From Platynereis dumerilii (Eukaryota; Annelida; Polychaeta; Phyllodocida; Nereididae), in NCBI GenBank assembly GCA_026936325.1, contig JAPTHN010000157.1, forward strand, positions 434,001 through 498,000: a stretch of 64,000 nucleotides of DNA. The letters are read 5' to 3'. Made by a program: the position numbers and the translations under genes. Positions 34,401 through 40,636 of this stretch are shown piece by piece. Numbering within the stretch: position 1 is the stretch's first letter; each line of letters opens with the position of its first letter. Under the pieces are notes generated by a model. It searched no databases and was not told the origin of the DNA. It was given only the letters and a program-made list of their open reading frames with translations.

Positions 34401-37235
34401 TTTAGTGGTCAATAAATTGAAATTGAAATTGAATTGAAATTGATAAAATTTATTTTTAAAGATGAATATGTGGATATGCAAGCTGAAGCAGTGGGCAGAT
34501 GGAAGGTAATTATTCCATTTTCAATTTACATAATATAAATGGGTCATTCTCAAATTTTGTGAAAATTGCGTCACTCCAGTTCCCTGACATTAATTTGCAA
34601 TTTTGAAATATCTGCAGTGTCACTCTACATCTGCTTTTCATATTTCTATTTAGAACCACTGCATTGGGATCAAAAAGTCATTTATTTTTTATTAGATCTT
34701 TTTATTTGTGCATTATGTCTAATAATCCATGCCAAATCAATGGTTTTTCGCTGTCACTGGACCTGACATGACAAATAAAGTGTTAATTTTCCTCATATAT
34801 CATTGTCAAAGTTTCTTCGCATGATTCATGAGAATATAGACTTGAATAATACATACATCATATTTGACCTTTTCTCTGGTTTCATTTCATTGAATTATTG
34901 ATGTAAAACACGTGTCACTAGCTTATGTCTATTTTTTTGTCCACTCCATTCCTTGCGATAGCACGCCCTGCTATTATTTTTAATGAGCAATTTCCACTAA
35001 ATGTCGTAAGATGAATATGCGCCACTGCTTTGCAGATTTCATTAAACAGGTATAGAACAAATTAAAGTATAATTTTCATTGGAACATTTTTTGGTCCACT
35101 CCATTCCCTTCGTTTCTAAGCTTACCAGTGATACTTCTTCAAAGAAATTTAATGTATCTATTTGCTAAGGATGACAGGATTCAATGAACTGCAATCATGA
35201 CTTTGTATCTCCCAAATAGAATGCACTATTTAAAGGAAAAAGCAAACCGTTGCTGTACACTCCGTTCCCATAAAATTAGCCAAAAAAATCGATATCTAGT
35301 AGAAAAACAAAAAAACAATTGATCTAGGATGAAGTTCTTCTAAATATAAGACTTACTGATTTTCTTCCTTTTTTTTCTATTTTTAAATTGCTAAAAAAAA
35401 ACAGGTTTTTTGCATTGAAAGTCCACTCCGCTACCACATCATCCTCGGCACTTTGTCCTGAAATTTGAGGATGGCCCAAATGCAGACTTGATCATAATTT
35501 AAATAACTCTTTTGATTGTAATTAGGAAATCCTGTGATACAACTTACATAACACTTGCATATCTATTCAGTCTCTTTAAACATTCGTCCACTGCCTCAAG
35601 AAGCTCATTGAATTGGTCTTGATTATGAAGCCAACGCCAAAAAATGCTGATCCAGACAATAATTGTGCAATTTATGTTTAATCTAAACAATGCAACATCA
35701 TTTTGAAATTTGTAACAACTTCATAGTTCTATTAGATAACTTTTTGTTCTGCTCCATCAATTTTCCGCATGGTTTATTTTAACAATTAAATGGTTTAATG
35801 TCTTAAATTATCTGATTGTGTGGTTTAGACAATTAAAAGATTAGACATATGGGCGTATCGTGCAATTATTGCCCAAGATTATACTTTCTCTTTTGCGCAA
35901 TCTTGTTTTTATATAAAACTCACTCTGCTCTTGATGTTACATGTATTCTTATGTTGTCTGTAACTTTAATGATGTCAAAATATCTTTATTCTTGCCTCAG
36001 CTGAAAAACTCTGACAGTCCCAAGTGTTTATCTGGCTCTTCAGGATCACTCAATGAAAAAGATGCAGGTACCCAGATGGAAAGCGTCTCAGGTATTTCAT
36101 TACATACACTCATACAGTATATTTATTCAACTACATTAATATAAAAGTCAAGTGAAAGTAAATCATTCTCAAAGAAACATGCATAAATCATTTGGGTGCA
36201 TCTTTTATTGTTCTGTTTGCAAAATGCTTTTTTTCTTTTCGAGGCAGGGCGGGGCAATTCTACTCTCTTAAAAGCAACTTTTTGTACCAAGCAGTCGCAA
36301 TGTGCAAAAAACAAAACGAGCAATGTGTAAAATATTTTGCATAATGTAGAACTCTGAGGGCAAATTGAAACACATATGCCACCAAATTAAGAGTTAAAAT
36401 CTAAACTTCAAGCCAGTATGCAAGTCATAGATGTCCTATTTATCCCACAAGATGATTTTTGGCTCTGAAATATTTGAAGTGACAGTTTTCCTAACTTCAA
36501 GTGTTATTCGTAAAAAAGTGATTATTTCTGGTAGGGGGAGCTGGGGCACATGGGGACACTTTTCATATTTACAAGTTTTACTCAATGCTGAGAGCACAGA
36601 GCAACTCGGAAGTTTGCACCAATATCATCATTACTATTGAGCTAAAATCCAAGGCATAAGAAATTAGACTGCACCTACGCTTTTGCAGCCAGACAGCAAA
36701 ATGTGAGTTGTGATCATTGAAAATCATTTTAACCCTCCATGTGTACTGGATGTTATGTTAATAAGAAGACGAGGCCATTTTTTAAATTGACACGGAATCA
36801 CTGTCTAGTGAACTGTTACACAATAATGTGGCACCTAGAAGTGCACAGCACAAACTGTCTTCACATGCACATCACTGTTGTAAAATTATTTCATGATTGC
36901 AATGATATACAATTAAATGAGATAAATTTGCTCATGATGTTTCAGATGGTAATGAATACACATTGGAGTCCGATGAAGACAGCACAACTTGCAAAGACAA
37001 ATCTTTGACAGATGCCAGAACAAATATTACTGGTAAAATTTATTCTTCTCTTTTTGAAAATGAGAAATGCAAAATATTCTGACAATAGACTTAACTTTGT
37101 GCAAATTTTCTCAAGGCCAAATACTTGTAACTGTCTGCCAAAATATCTGTGAGAGATGTTTCATTCTCTTCTTTGTTTTACCTTCCAGGTGAATATATGG
37201 ACATGAGAGGTTTCGAAAAGAACATGGAGAATTGA
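1355..37235 (+). CDS. Receptor gene (3' part): Ig, FN3, transmembrane, tyrosine-motif tail
   Basis: This is a spliced gene whose 5' end lies outside the window. Fourteen exons (1355-1470, 3396-3583, 7064-7205, 10081-10179, 10441-10453, 12368-12396, 12921-12952, 19345-19420, 30516-30674, 32404-32493, 34462-34505, 36001-36091, 36946-37032, 37189-37235) have AG/GT borders and compatible phases, and together give 403 codons plus TGA. Visible residues 1-38 are the end of an Ig domain, about 40-148 an FN3-like domain, about 154-181 a membrane helix, and 182-403 a cytoplasmic tail. Tail tyrosines lie in YENL (198), NPYEES (227), YMNR (263), EYVDM (317), EYTLE (364) and EYMDM (391). There is no kinase domain. 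YxN and YxxM are known Grb2 and PI3K p85 SH2 sites, so I infer a cell-surface receptor or co-receptor signalling through a separate tyrosine kinase. The ligand and exact family are unknown to me. Confidence 0.85.
2538..2830. repeat. 21-bp minisatellite, two blocks
   Basis: Units of the form cttcgcccaagctgtctctaa recur at 2538-2642 and 2749-2830 with substitutions. The 21-base period makes the minus strand read as repeated WAKLE-type heptads, an accident of the period rather than a gene. Confidence 0.7.
2858..2902. repeat. Perfect hairpin, about 21-bp arms
   Basis: Left arm 2858-2878 and right arm 2881-2902 are near-perfect reverse complements (core cgtaaagattcaac / gttgaatctttcg) with a two-base loop. 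It lies beside the minisatellite in the GC-richer insert. Confidence 0.75.
3396..3583 (+). CDS. Receptor exon B: first half of FN3-like domain
   Basis: Acceptor ...caattacag, donor gag|gtatat, phase 1 to phase 0. It encodes 62 residues after a shared cysteine codon. TCLTVSWKT supplies the B-strand tryptophan and YTPAVEVGIQV resembles the C strand of a fibronectin III fold. Open frame, domain length and phase match with the next exon support it. The FN3 call rests on pattern only and could be another beta-sandwich such as a cytokine-receptor module. Confidence 0.82.
4594..5587. mobile_element. Non-autonomous TIR/foldback element with repeated internal motif
   Basis: Ends CGTCTATCTCATGGAAGACT and its inverted form at 5566-5587 are flanked by AAGA on both sides (4590-4593, 5588-5591), a possible 4-bp target duplication. 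Inside is a second inverted repeat (about 4862-4931 against 5011-5077). The motif TTTGACTGAGTCTTCC occurs at least seven times in both orientations. There is no coding capacity. The many copies of one motif resemble subterminal transposase sites (inference). Confidence 0.7.
5588..7063. other. Intron, simple repeats and a short duplication
   Basis: Contains (TATC)n/(AT)n at about 6093-6152 and two diverged direct copies of a roughly 120-bp segment (from about 6775 and 6896, sharing aaaggcacaacta and gggccagaa). No exon is seen before 7064. Confidence 0.5.
7064..7205 (+). CDS. Receptor exon C: second half of FN3-like domain
   Basis: Acceptor cttttattttcag, donor aaac|gtaaat, phase 0 to phase 1. 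It encodes the later strands (EVMGSFNIDKIHEICLFF) and a linker ending HEPLNDK just before the membrane helix. The frame stays open beyond the donor to a stop at 7376-7378 (see the read-through entry). The donor is chosen because its phase 1 matches the transmembrane exon exactly. Confidence 0.82.
7206..7378 (+). other. In-frame read-through of the exon C donor (possible secreted isoform)
   Basis: If the intron after exon C is retained, the frame runs on for 57 codons (starting RKSNITLLFYF and ending EEFKQKAS) to a TAA. The product would end after the FN3 domain without a membrane helix, so it would be soluble. There is no clear AATAAA close behind the stop. In AT-rich intron sequence an open run this long can occur by chance, so this is only a candidate. 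Confidence 0.3.
7979..8634. mobile_element. Inner TIR element with C-rich arms
   Basis: ggccattcagaattta followed by a G-run and gggagttttgcc on the left is inverted as ggcaaaactcccacc...taaattctgaatgg on the right (to about 8634). It is nested in the 7731-9222 element and itself carries the SINE at 8190-8397. Confidence 0.65.
8190..8397 (+). mobile_element. tRNA-derived SINE
   Basis: An A-box-like TGGTCTAGTGG (8197-8207) and a B box GGTTCGAATCC (8240-8250) stand 32 bases apart, as in a tRNA gene, but no acceptor stem or cloverleaf forms. The unit ends in a (CATC)n tail at 8378-8396, a usual SINE 3' end. Confidence 0.8.
8459..8970. repeat. Two tandem 256-bp copies
   Basis: The segment from aaaattgccgataaactga to aaacagtgacacaca occurs at 8459-8714 and again at 8715-8970 with few differences. 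It duplicates the right arm of the inner TIR element. Confidence 0.85.
10081..10179 (+). CDS. Receptor exon D: transmembrane helix
   Basis: Acceptor tatctttcag, donor aacaa|gtgagc, phase 1 to phase 1. It encodes about 28 uninterrupted small or hydrophobic residues (beginning FAGVIAGCTVLGCIG and ending ITVIIT), flanked outside by YNMK. This is a single-pass type I membrane anchor, so everything encoded further right is cytoplasmic. It is rich in glycine and cysteine, which may favour packing or palmitoylation (inference). Confidence 0.9.
10441..10453 (+). CDS. Receptor exon E: 13-nt microexon
   Basis: The 13 bases AATATAAAGGAAG lie between a long pyrimidine tract ending gaactttcag and a strong gtaggt donor. 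In phase 1 they give K-Y-K-G-(R), a basic stop-transfer segment after the membrane helix. Thirteen is not a multiple of three. With it the next three exons read QYENLHTETE and NPYEES. Without it they read a different frame and stop at the first codon of the exon at 19345. Frame logic and splice-site quality are the evidence; transcript data would decide. Confidence 0.75.
10582..12217. mobile_element. Tc1/mariner-type MITE with 650-bp inverted arms
   Basis: Ends CACTCTTGATCAAAATGC and exact inverse at 12217, flanked by TA on both sides. Left arm about 10582-11245 and right arm about 11560-12217 are inverted copies with modest divergence around a loop near 315 bp. No transposase frame. It lies in the intron just after the 13-nt microexon. 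Confidence 0.82.
12368..12396 (+). CDS. Receptor exon F: short juxtamembrane exon
   Basis: Acceptor ttcattttcag, donor aggaag|gtaaaa, 29 nt. After the microexon it is read in phase 2 and gives NNQVNHTQE. If the microexon is skipped it reads KTIRLTTHRK. Both frames are open within this exon, so the choice has its effect further downstream. Confidence 0.75.
12921..12952 (+). CDS. Receptor exon G: YENL motif
   Basis: Acceptor ggatattttag, donor gag|gtgagt, 32 nt, phase 1 to phase 0. It encodes G-QYENLHTETE. Y198 with N at +2 is a Grb2-type SH2 site, and the same tyrosine also fits YxxL. In the alternative phase the exon reads ANMKICILRQR with no tyrosine. Confidence 0.8.
12953..14680. other. 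Intron, no exon seen; purine tract
   Basis: AT-rich DNA with a (GGAA)n/(GGAT)n purine run at about 14336-14400. No coding or transposon ends recognised. Confidence 0.5.
14680..15905 (-). mobile_element. Fossil LTR-retrotransposon fragment (integrase region)
   Basis: Two minus-strand stretches (about 14700-15125 and 15716-15900) resemble the end of an integrase core and the downstream GPxxLLRKHP-like C-terminal region of a Gypsy- or BEL-type polyprotein. The piece is broken and incomplete, with no LTR recognised nearby, and has been split by the insertion of a plus-strand LINE 3' end. It appears old. Confidence 0.6.
15126..15712 (+). mobile_element. LINE 3' end (non-LTR retrotransposon)
   Basis: The frame at 15130-15297 encodes YNTRHQDLLYV and AKAWNRLPRTPKE, the conserved C-terminal block of CR1/Jockey-group reverse transcriptase ORFs (YNTR...A..WN.LP). 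A 3' UTR follows, ending in an AATTC repeat tail at about 15690-15712. The element is 5'-truncated. Confidence 0.75.
15905..16200 (-). mobile_element. LINE 3' UTR fragment
   Basis: tatttattgaccat...ggctgacgccaatg matches the block at 41662-41800 (tttattgaccat...ggctgacgccatg), which is the 3' UTR of the minus-strand LINE there. Same family, much shorter and diverged. Confidence 0.6.
16296..16560 (-). pseudogene. Protein-like fragment, unrecognised
   Basis: A minus-strand frame encodes SWDFAYEGALKILGSS... VTDALLRSGNYRTIHVLI and a leucine-rich end. It starts against the repeat at 16540-16746. The second copy of that repeat (50757-51005) has the same junction and the start of the same frame. 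It may therefore be part of a mobile element or a captured host exon. I do not recognise the family. Confidence 0.3.
16540..16750 (-). repeat. Dispersed repeat with ATAG-type tail, copy 1
   Basis: ccagctggatgtcgttc, cgttaaattgg, aagtaaaagatccctc and gcagaactgggctta are shared, inverted, with 50757-50985. This copy ends in a short (TATC) run, the other in (AGAT)n. It is SINE-like or a LINE 3' end. Confidence 0.7.
17605..18175. mobile_element. Possible TIR element around gcgcaaaaag ends
   Basis: ccttagcgcaaaaagcagg at about 17610 is inverted as ctttttgcgctcagcgg near 18155-18175. Short internal phrases (cgccaaaaggt...agcacta) also occur at 4322-4350. Boundaries are approximate. Confidence 0.4.
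18180..19344. other. Intron, nothing recognised
   Basis: AT-rich sequence without clear repeats or coding signs before the exon at 19345. Confidence 0.5.
19345..19420 (+). CDS. Receptor exon H: NPYEES motif
   Basis: Acceptor tttctttttttacag, donor gtgagt, 76 nt, phase 0 to phase 1. It encodes LRASGLHLNAPTTF and then SGSINPYEESG. Y227 lies in an NPY context with acidic residues after it. If the preceding frame is shifted by microexon skipping, the exon begins with a stop (c-tga). Confidence 0.82.
19790..20370 (+). mobile_element. LINE reverse transcriptase, 5' part (unit A)
   Basis: Frames encode NIPEMTNNTFKQCLKIPNE and RFKPLSEQDTLNIISNLKS, the linker before the RT fingers in CR1/Jockey-group LINEs. 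Next comes the degraded palm motif A, FIDLSKAFNTIEY. Frameshifts and stops are present. The following RT part is 3.4 kb away because other DNA has inserted. Confidence 0.7.
21329..21542. mobile_element. Mini-mariner-like MITE
   Basis: Left end CGAGGGGTGTCACAAATGTT is inverted imperfectly at the right as gaactttctgaacgcccctt, the usual mariner terminal pattern. TA precedes the left end. The duplicate copy is at 26162-26375. Confidence 0.6.
21866..22806. mobile_element. 0.94-kb TIR element, copy 1
   Basis: Ends GGTCATTCTCAAATTTCGGG and inverse cccgaaatttgcgaatggccc. The interior repeats tccactccgttaccaca. A second locus of the family is at 34541-35477 and the tandem-duplicate copy is at 26699-27639. 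No transposase frame. Confidence 0.75.
23005..23148. repeat. 144-bp palindromic repeat
   Basis: aggtcacagacacagaagta is inverted as tacttctgtgacct, with arms continuing inward (taaggtcattcatgt / acattgaatggcctta). Duplicate at about 27837-27980. Confidence 0.7.
23812..24303 (+). mobile_element. LINE reverse transcriptase, 3' part cut by duplication (unit A)
   Basis: Encodes ILGPLLFLIYINDL, the catalytic ILFADDTNLIYHH and later RT blocks, ending abruptly at WGDSK where the tandem junction lies. It is otherwise the same as 28644-29597. Confidence 0.85.
24620..25205 (+). mobile_element. LINE reverse transcriptase, 5' part (unit B)
   Basis: Copy of 19790-20370 carried by the tandem duplication. 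It has the same frames and the same defects, so the damage predates the duplication. Confidence 0.7.
26699..27639. mobile_element. 0.94-kb TIR element, copy 2 (duplicate)
   Basis: Copy of 21866-22806 made by the 4.82-kb tandem duplication, nearly identical to it. Confidence 0.75.
28644..30019 (+). mobile_element. LINE reverse transcriptase 3' part and 3' UTR (CR1/Jockey group)
   Basis: An open frame to 29597 encodes ILGPLLFLIYINDL, FADD box ILFADDTNLIYHH, NKLSLNTSKTKYIIF, KFLGIILDENLSWKRHV and LVLPHLSYVLTCWGDSK, all standard RT and thumb motifs of this LINE group. The end has RPTRQGYDIV and a C-rich CSRNNCFVCRNN. A 3' UTR runs to a (TC)n tail near 30019. The frame is fairly intact, but the 5' half is broken and displaced, so the copy is dead. 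Confidence 0.88.
30020..30515. other. Intron, nothing recognised
   Basis: AT-rich DNA between the LINE tail and the exon at 30516. Confidence 0.5.
30516..30674 (+). CDS. Receptor exon I: proline motif and YMNR
   Basis: Acceptor ttgtaatttttcag, donor gctg|gtcagt, 159 nt, phase 1 at both ends. It encodes 52 residues containing LDPPPVPDEN (a possible SH3 ligand) and DKHYMNRTAIMATIPKKP. Y263 in YMNR has N at +2, the Grb2-type pattern, and resembles the CD28 YMNM site. The exon follows an 11.1-kb intron holding the duplicated LINE. Confidence 0.87.
30797..31020. repeat. Two diverged tandem copies, about 120 bp each
   Basis: attgatattgattatcatagta...actccagggcaatgaatattcatagact is echoed by attggcattgattattatgatat...tctggagccatgaataatcagagact. 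Low copy number, no known family. Confidence 0.5.
31021..32403. other. Intron with pyrimidine tract and a degraded TIR-like segment
   Basis: A long CT-rich stretch lies at 31150-31320. cagtggcgcagctagg (about 31657) and cgcccctg (about 31901) look like opposite ends of a degraded hAT-type element, but no target duplication is seen. Confidence 0.4.
32404..32493 (+). CDS. Receptor exon J: helical tail segment
   Basis: Acceptor catttcacag, donor gccg|gtatgt, 90 nt, phase 1 at both ends, so skipping keeps the frame. It encodes SLEDLLEYCKDNYGTNPKK and LEATLQKTKA. The spacing of leucines and charged residues suggests a helix. It contains two further tyrosines (293 and 298) without a recognised docking pattern. 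Confidence 0.85.
32680..33000 (+). mobile_element. tRNA-derived SINE, two partial tandem copies
   Basis: agtgggttgggt...ttgctcctaag...ggctcacctggtt followed by ggttcgaatcccgc (B box, about 32797-32810), then a second partial copy from about 32886 with the same head. It is tRNA-like but has no cloverleaf. Confidence 0.65.
33127..33370. mobile_element. Element with G-rich terminus (TA|GGGGAGACCGGGGC)
   Basis: Begins TA then GGGGAGACCGGGGCTATTTG. Further in are gattcaaataaccccggggc and gccccatggagttatttgaa. It shares its terminal style with the elements at 36534, 43891 and 49651. The right end is unclear. Confidence 0.45.
33850..34442 (+). mobile_element. Degraded retroposon 3' end with TTGAAA tail
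   Basis: ctgtgcttttagtggtcaat followed by repeated ttgaaa at 34410-34442 looks like a LINE 3' UTR and tail. No RT motif can be read upstream. It ends about 20 bases before a receptor exon. Confidence 0.45.
34462..34505 (+). CDS. Receptor exon K: EYVDM motif
   Basis: Acceptor atttttaaag, donor aag|gtaatt, 44 nt, phase 1 to phase 0. It encodes D-EYVDMQAEAVGRWK. YVDM is a YxxM site, the known preference of the PI3K p85 SH2 domains. A LINE-like 3' tail of TTGAAA repeats ends only about 20 bases upstream, so the acceptor and branch region lie against inserted DNA. Confidence 0.85.
34541..35477. mobile_element. 0.94-kb TIR element, copy 3
   Basis: Same family as 21866-22806: gggtcattctcaaatttt at the left and aaatttgaggatggccc at the right, with shared interior (tccctgacatt, tttttgtccactcca, gtccactccgctacca). 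It is more diverged from the other two than they are from each other. Confidence 0.75.
36001..36091 (+). CDS. Receptor exon L: serine-rich linker with two donors
   Basis: Acceptor ttcttgcctcag, 91 nt, phase 0 to phase 1. It encodes LKNSDSPKCLSGSSGSLNEK and then DAGTQMESVSG. Two donors are present, after 36067 (gcag|gtaccc) and after 36091 (tcag|gtattt). They are 24 bases apart and both in phase 1, so either gives an in-frame tail with or without eight residues. Confidence 0.82.
36534..36765. mobile_element. Truncated copy of the 43891-44878 element
   Basis: TA then GGGGGAGCTGGGGCACATGG, followed by tcaatgctga-agcac, aagtttgca and gcagccag, matches the left quarter of the element at 43891. 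No right end, so truncated. It lies in the receptor intron before exon 36946. Confidence 0.65.
36946..37032 (+). CDS. Receptor exon M: EYTLE motif
   Basis: Acceptor tgatgtttcag, donor actg|gtaaaa, 87 nt, phase 1 at both ends. It encodes DGNEYTLESDEDSTTCKD and KSLTDARTNIT. Y364 is surrounded by acidic residues, as in many kinase substrates. The following SDEDS cluster is a plausible casein kinase 2 site (inference). Confidence 0.83.
37189..37235 (+). CDS. Receptor last exon: EYMDM motif and stop
   Basis: Acceptor tgttttaccttccag after a 156-nt intron. It encodes G-EYMDMRGFEKNMEN and the TGA at 37233-37235. EYMDM is the same core as the p85-binding YMDM of PDGF receptors. A Harbinger-like MITE begins 81 bases after the stop, so the normal 3' end must lie in that gap or inside the MITE, where an AATAAA occurs at 37726-37731. 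Confidence 0.85.
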
Positions 37236-37315
37236 ATTTGCATGAATAAGTAATGTATTTTATTAACGCTTGGATACTAATTGTTGAAGTCATAGTTTTC
37301 ACTTTTGCCGCTTTA

Positions 37316-38113
37316 GGGCCAATTTCACCAACAAAGTTTTTAAAGTTAGACCTGGTCTCAGCTTATTAAGGTTTAACTAAGTCCCTTTCACCAACAGTGT
37401 GCTGTGTAGACCAGTCAAGGTTCTGTGAATTACAAACATTGTCGGCTATTATATATTGTTTGCATAACTTACAGATTTGTGTTTCCAAACTGTATTGGTG
37501 TCAATTGATTTTGTATTGTTGCCATTGAGGAGGAAGAAGGGTCGAACCCCACATAGAAATATATGCAGGTATATATCTTTTTCATTGAGTGATCCTGAAT
37601 TTTTTTGATCCCCTGCAGTGTTTAATCAATATATGAACTGTTGGCCCCTGGCTGGTAAGGAGGATTGGAAATTCTGATAAGCTTGGATATACACATATAA
37701 TATACATTTAATACAATATACATTTAATAAATTCTATGTTAAATTCATGCAAGGTAAATTTCGTTTTTTGATGAAGACCCCTTAAATGTGGCAGATGCCA
37801 TTTTTATTGAAAATTACATGGATAGATCGATGGAATGGTTAGTTGATGGGAAGTGAAGTTTAAGAATTTTATTTTTGCCAAAATTTTTATCCAAAAAATT
37901 TACCAGCCCTTCCCCCCCCCCATGTTACAATATTCTTTGGCTTTGTTTGGAAAATTGAGAGAATGTATTTGTAGCAGTTGAGCTATTAAGATACTATGAT
38001 AACTTTCACCAAACTTATATTCCTTGGTTTTGCTCTGCTTGACTGATTTGGCTTAGCTAGACCAGGACTTACACCTGGCCCTTCTCTTAAGTCCATGTTG
38101 GTGAAATCGGCCC
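37316..38113. mobile_element. PIF/Harbinger-like MITE in the 3' flank of the receptor
   Basis: Ends GGGCCAATTTCACCAACA and inverse tgttggtgaaatcggccc, flanked by TTA on both sides (37313-37315 and 38114-38116). A 3-bp TWA target duplication is the Harbinger signature. There is no coding frame. It sits 81 bases after the receptor stop and carries an AATAAA at 37726-37731. Confidence 0.75.
37726..37731 (+). terminator. Candidate polyadenylation signal (AATAAA)
   Basis: First AATAAA after the receptor stop, 490 bases downstream, within the Harbinger-like MITE. No obvious GT-rich element was confirmed, so use is uncertain. Confidence 0.3.
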
Positions 38114-38597
38114 TTAATGTCTTGTCACTTTCTTTCTTTTAGGATTTTAAGAATCTTATTTTAGCTCATTTATTTTATTTTGTTGATCATTTGTAGGCCT
38201 ATTAATGCAAAATGATATATTAATTACTTAAGCAGTACATCTGCTCTGCAGCAAATGTTGTGCCAACTCTGGACAATGTTGCCATATTTGTGTGAATTAC
38301 TAAGAATTGTTTTATGGCAGAAATGATATTTTCACAATGCTGTGAAACAATGTCAAGAGATCATGTCAGCAAGCGATGTTGTGACCAAATTGTGGCAACA
38401 CAATTCAGCAATGTGGAATGGGGGAGTCCTCCATCAATTAGCTACATTGTGTTTACGTTGTGCAGCCTTTGGGCTTTTGTTTGTATTATTTCATTGAATT
38501 TTTTATCATTATCACTCCAATAATGATGTCCTTCAATTTTTCTTTTTTTGCCGGAGGACATGATGTCACACTGAGGCTGGTTGTGTATCATCTGTAT

Positions 38598-40598
38598 TAG
38601 GGTGTGGCTGGTGCCCATAAAATTGGAAAATATTGCAGGAGCCACCTGTACCATTTTTTGGTGTTGTGGTTTGATCTGAGAGACATTCCTGAGAAATTTC
38701 ACGAAAATTGAAAAATGTTTAACTTGAGCACAATGCACTTGAAGTTTTCTCATATTTTATTAAAAACCAAAACCACGGTTTCCCGAACCTTTGTCAACAT
38801 ACTTAATACAACAATAAAACATGTGCAGTTGGACAGGGCTTAATTAGACCTTCATTTTGAATACCAACTTCAATGGTATCAGATCATTTTAAGTAGTATA
38901 TCAATTCATAATTTGACTGCAGTTTGGTCGATTACTTTCAGATAAATGTCAACAAGCTTTTTGTCACCCATTATGATATTTTTTGAAGCAATGACAATGT
39001 CAAGATAGACTTCATTTATGAAAAAATAGTATATGCCAAATATTGACAAGGTTACACAGTTATAGGGTAAGACATTTGTGGTTGAAACACAGAGATAGTA
39101 TGTTGAACTTGAAAGTAAGCCTTGCGCCAGAAGTGTAGGCCTACAACAGAAAAAAATTACCTGTTCCTCTCATAAGATATTAGTTAAGCTCCAGACAAAC
39201 TTCTAAATAGCCCTATGTGAATTAGCCAAGGAAATTGGCAGTCTTGATCAATTTTAGCAGTAATTTGATCCAATACAAAAGAGTTTACATGGACATCAGC
39301 TTGCATTTTACACAAACCTTTTTGAGTTATTATCCTAAATTTTACATCAGGTCTAACTTTGGTAAGCTAAGTTAAATTGACATTTGTTAAAAGCAAAGGT
39401 ATTCAGCCTTTAGACAATACTTCTGTTAAAATGAATTTGAATTTATTTGGTCACATCTGAACAAATGCAGAAAAGTAAGTTCTCTTATGTACCATATTGT
39501 CACTCGCTGTCATTACCACAGTGCTTTTGGGATAGCATAGGAAACCAAATTTCTAAAGTTTATAAATAGGCTTTCTGAAGGAGAAAAAAAATTTAAAGGT
39601 CACACATATTCATGTTCATTACGTCCGACACATGTGACTAGACAGGAATCAGAAACTTGTATTATGGGCATCGCATTGAGCATGTATAATTCAAAATTCA
39701 TTATTCAACGTAAATTTTTTAAAAAATGTGGCTTGCTATATAGTTCATGATGACGTAGGCAAGAAATTCATTTTTTATGATGTGTGTCTGACAGGGTGCT
39801 AGGTCATAATAAGTTGGGTTGGACGAATGATTGGGACTGATTGGCGTGTTATAATACTGGGAAGGCTAGTTAGTAATTAAGGCAGGAGGAAACATTTGCC
39901 ATGAATAAGGATTATCAAAGCAGCTCCCCTACATGCAAGATCCAGGTGATCTGACAAGACCTTGAACTGAATCTGAGACCCCGATATATGAAGCTGAAAG
40001 TGATGTCAAATGAGCTAATTTGGAAGTGATTTCCCCTGACTTTATAATGAGGTACATGTACATATGTAGTCTCAGTTCTTGGGCACCGTTTGATGCATAT
40101 TATGTATGAACTGTGGTCTCACCTACCTCATGCTTACTTAATGACTTCCCAACAGTTTTTTTTCCAAGTTAAATAACTACTATTTTAATTTTAGTATATG
40201 TGATTACATTTGTTGATTAGCGACAAAAACTTGTCTTTATTTGATATGCAATTTATTTCGTGAACAGGCATGAATTATAAGTTTGTTATACCGCGTAATA
40301 TTTTAGTAGACCATTAAAGTTGGTATTCAAAATGAAGCTCTAATTAAGAGAAGTTCAACCATACAAGTTGTATCACTGTATGATTGATATTGACAAAGTG
40401 ATACAAGACCGCGATTTGCGCTTTTGGAGATAAATTAAAATTTTTTCAACTGCATTGTGCTCTAGTCAAGCATGTTATGATTTTCATGAAACTCTCCAAA
40501 TATGTTGTTTTGACCAAGACACAGTACCAAAAAAAAGACACAGCACCAAAAAAAGGTAAAGCGGGATCTGACAACATTGCGGCACCAGCCACACCCTA
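38598..40598. mobile_element. hAT-type non-autonomous element, 2.0 kb
   Basis: Ends TAGGGTGTGGCTGGTGCC and inverse ggcaccagccacaccctA, flanked by a perfect 8-bp target duplication ATCTGTAT (38590-38597, 40599-40606), the hAT hallmark. Inverted similarity continues inward (attttgaataccaactt near 38860 and its inverse near 40325). No transposase frame. Confidence 0.87.
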
Positions 40599-40636
40599 AT
40601 CTGTATTTGTGTTTGGAAATTCACTGTTATTATTAT

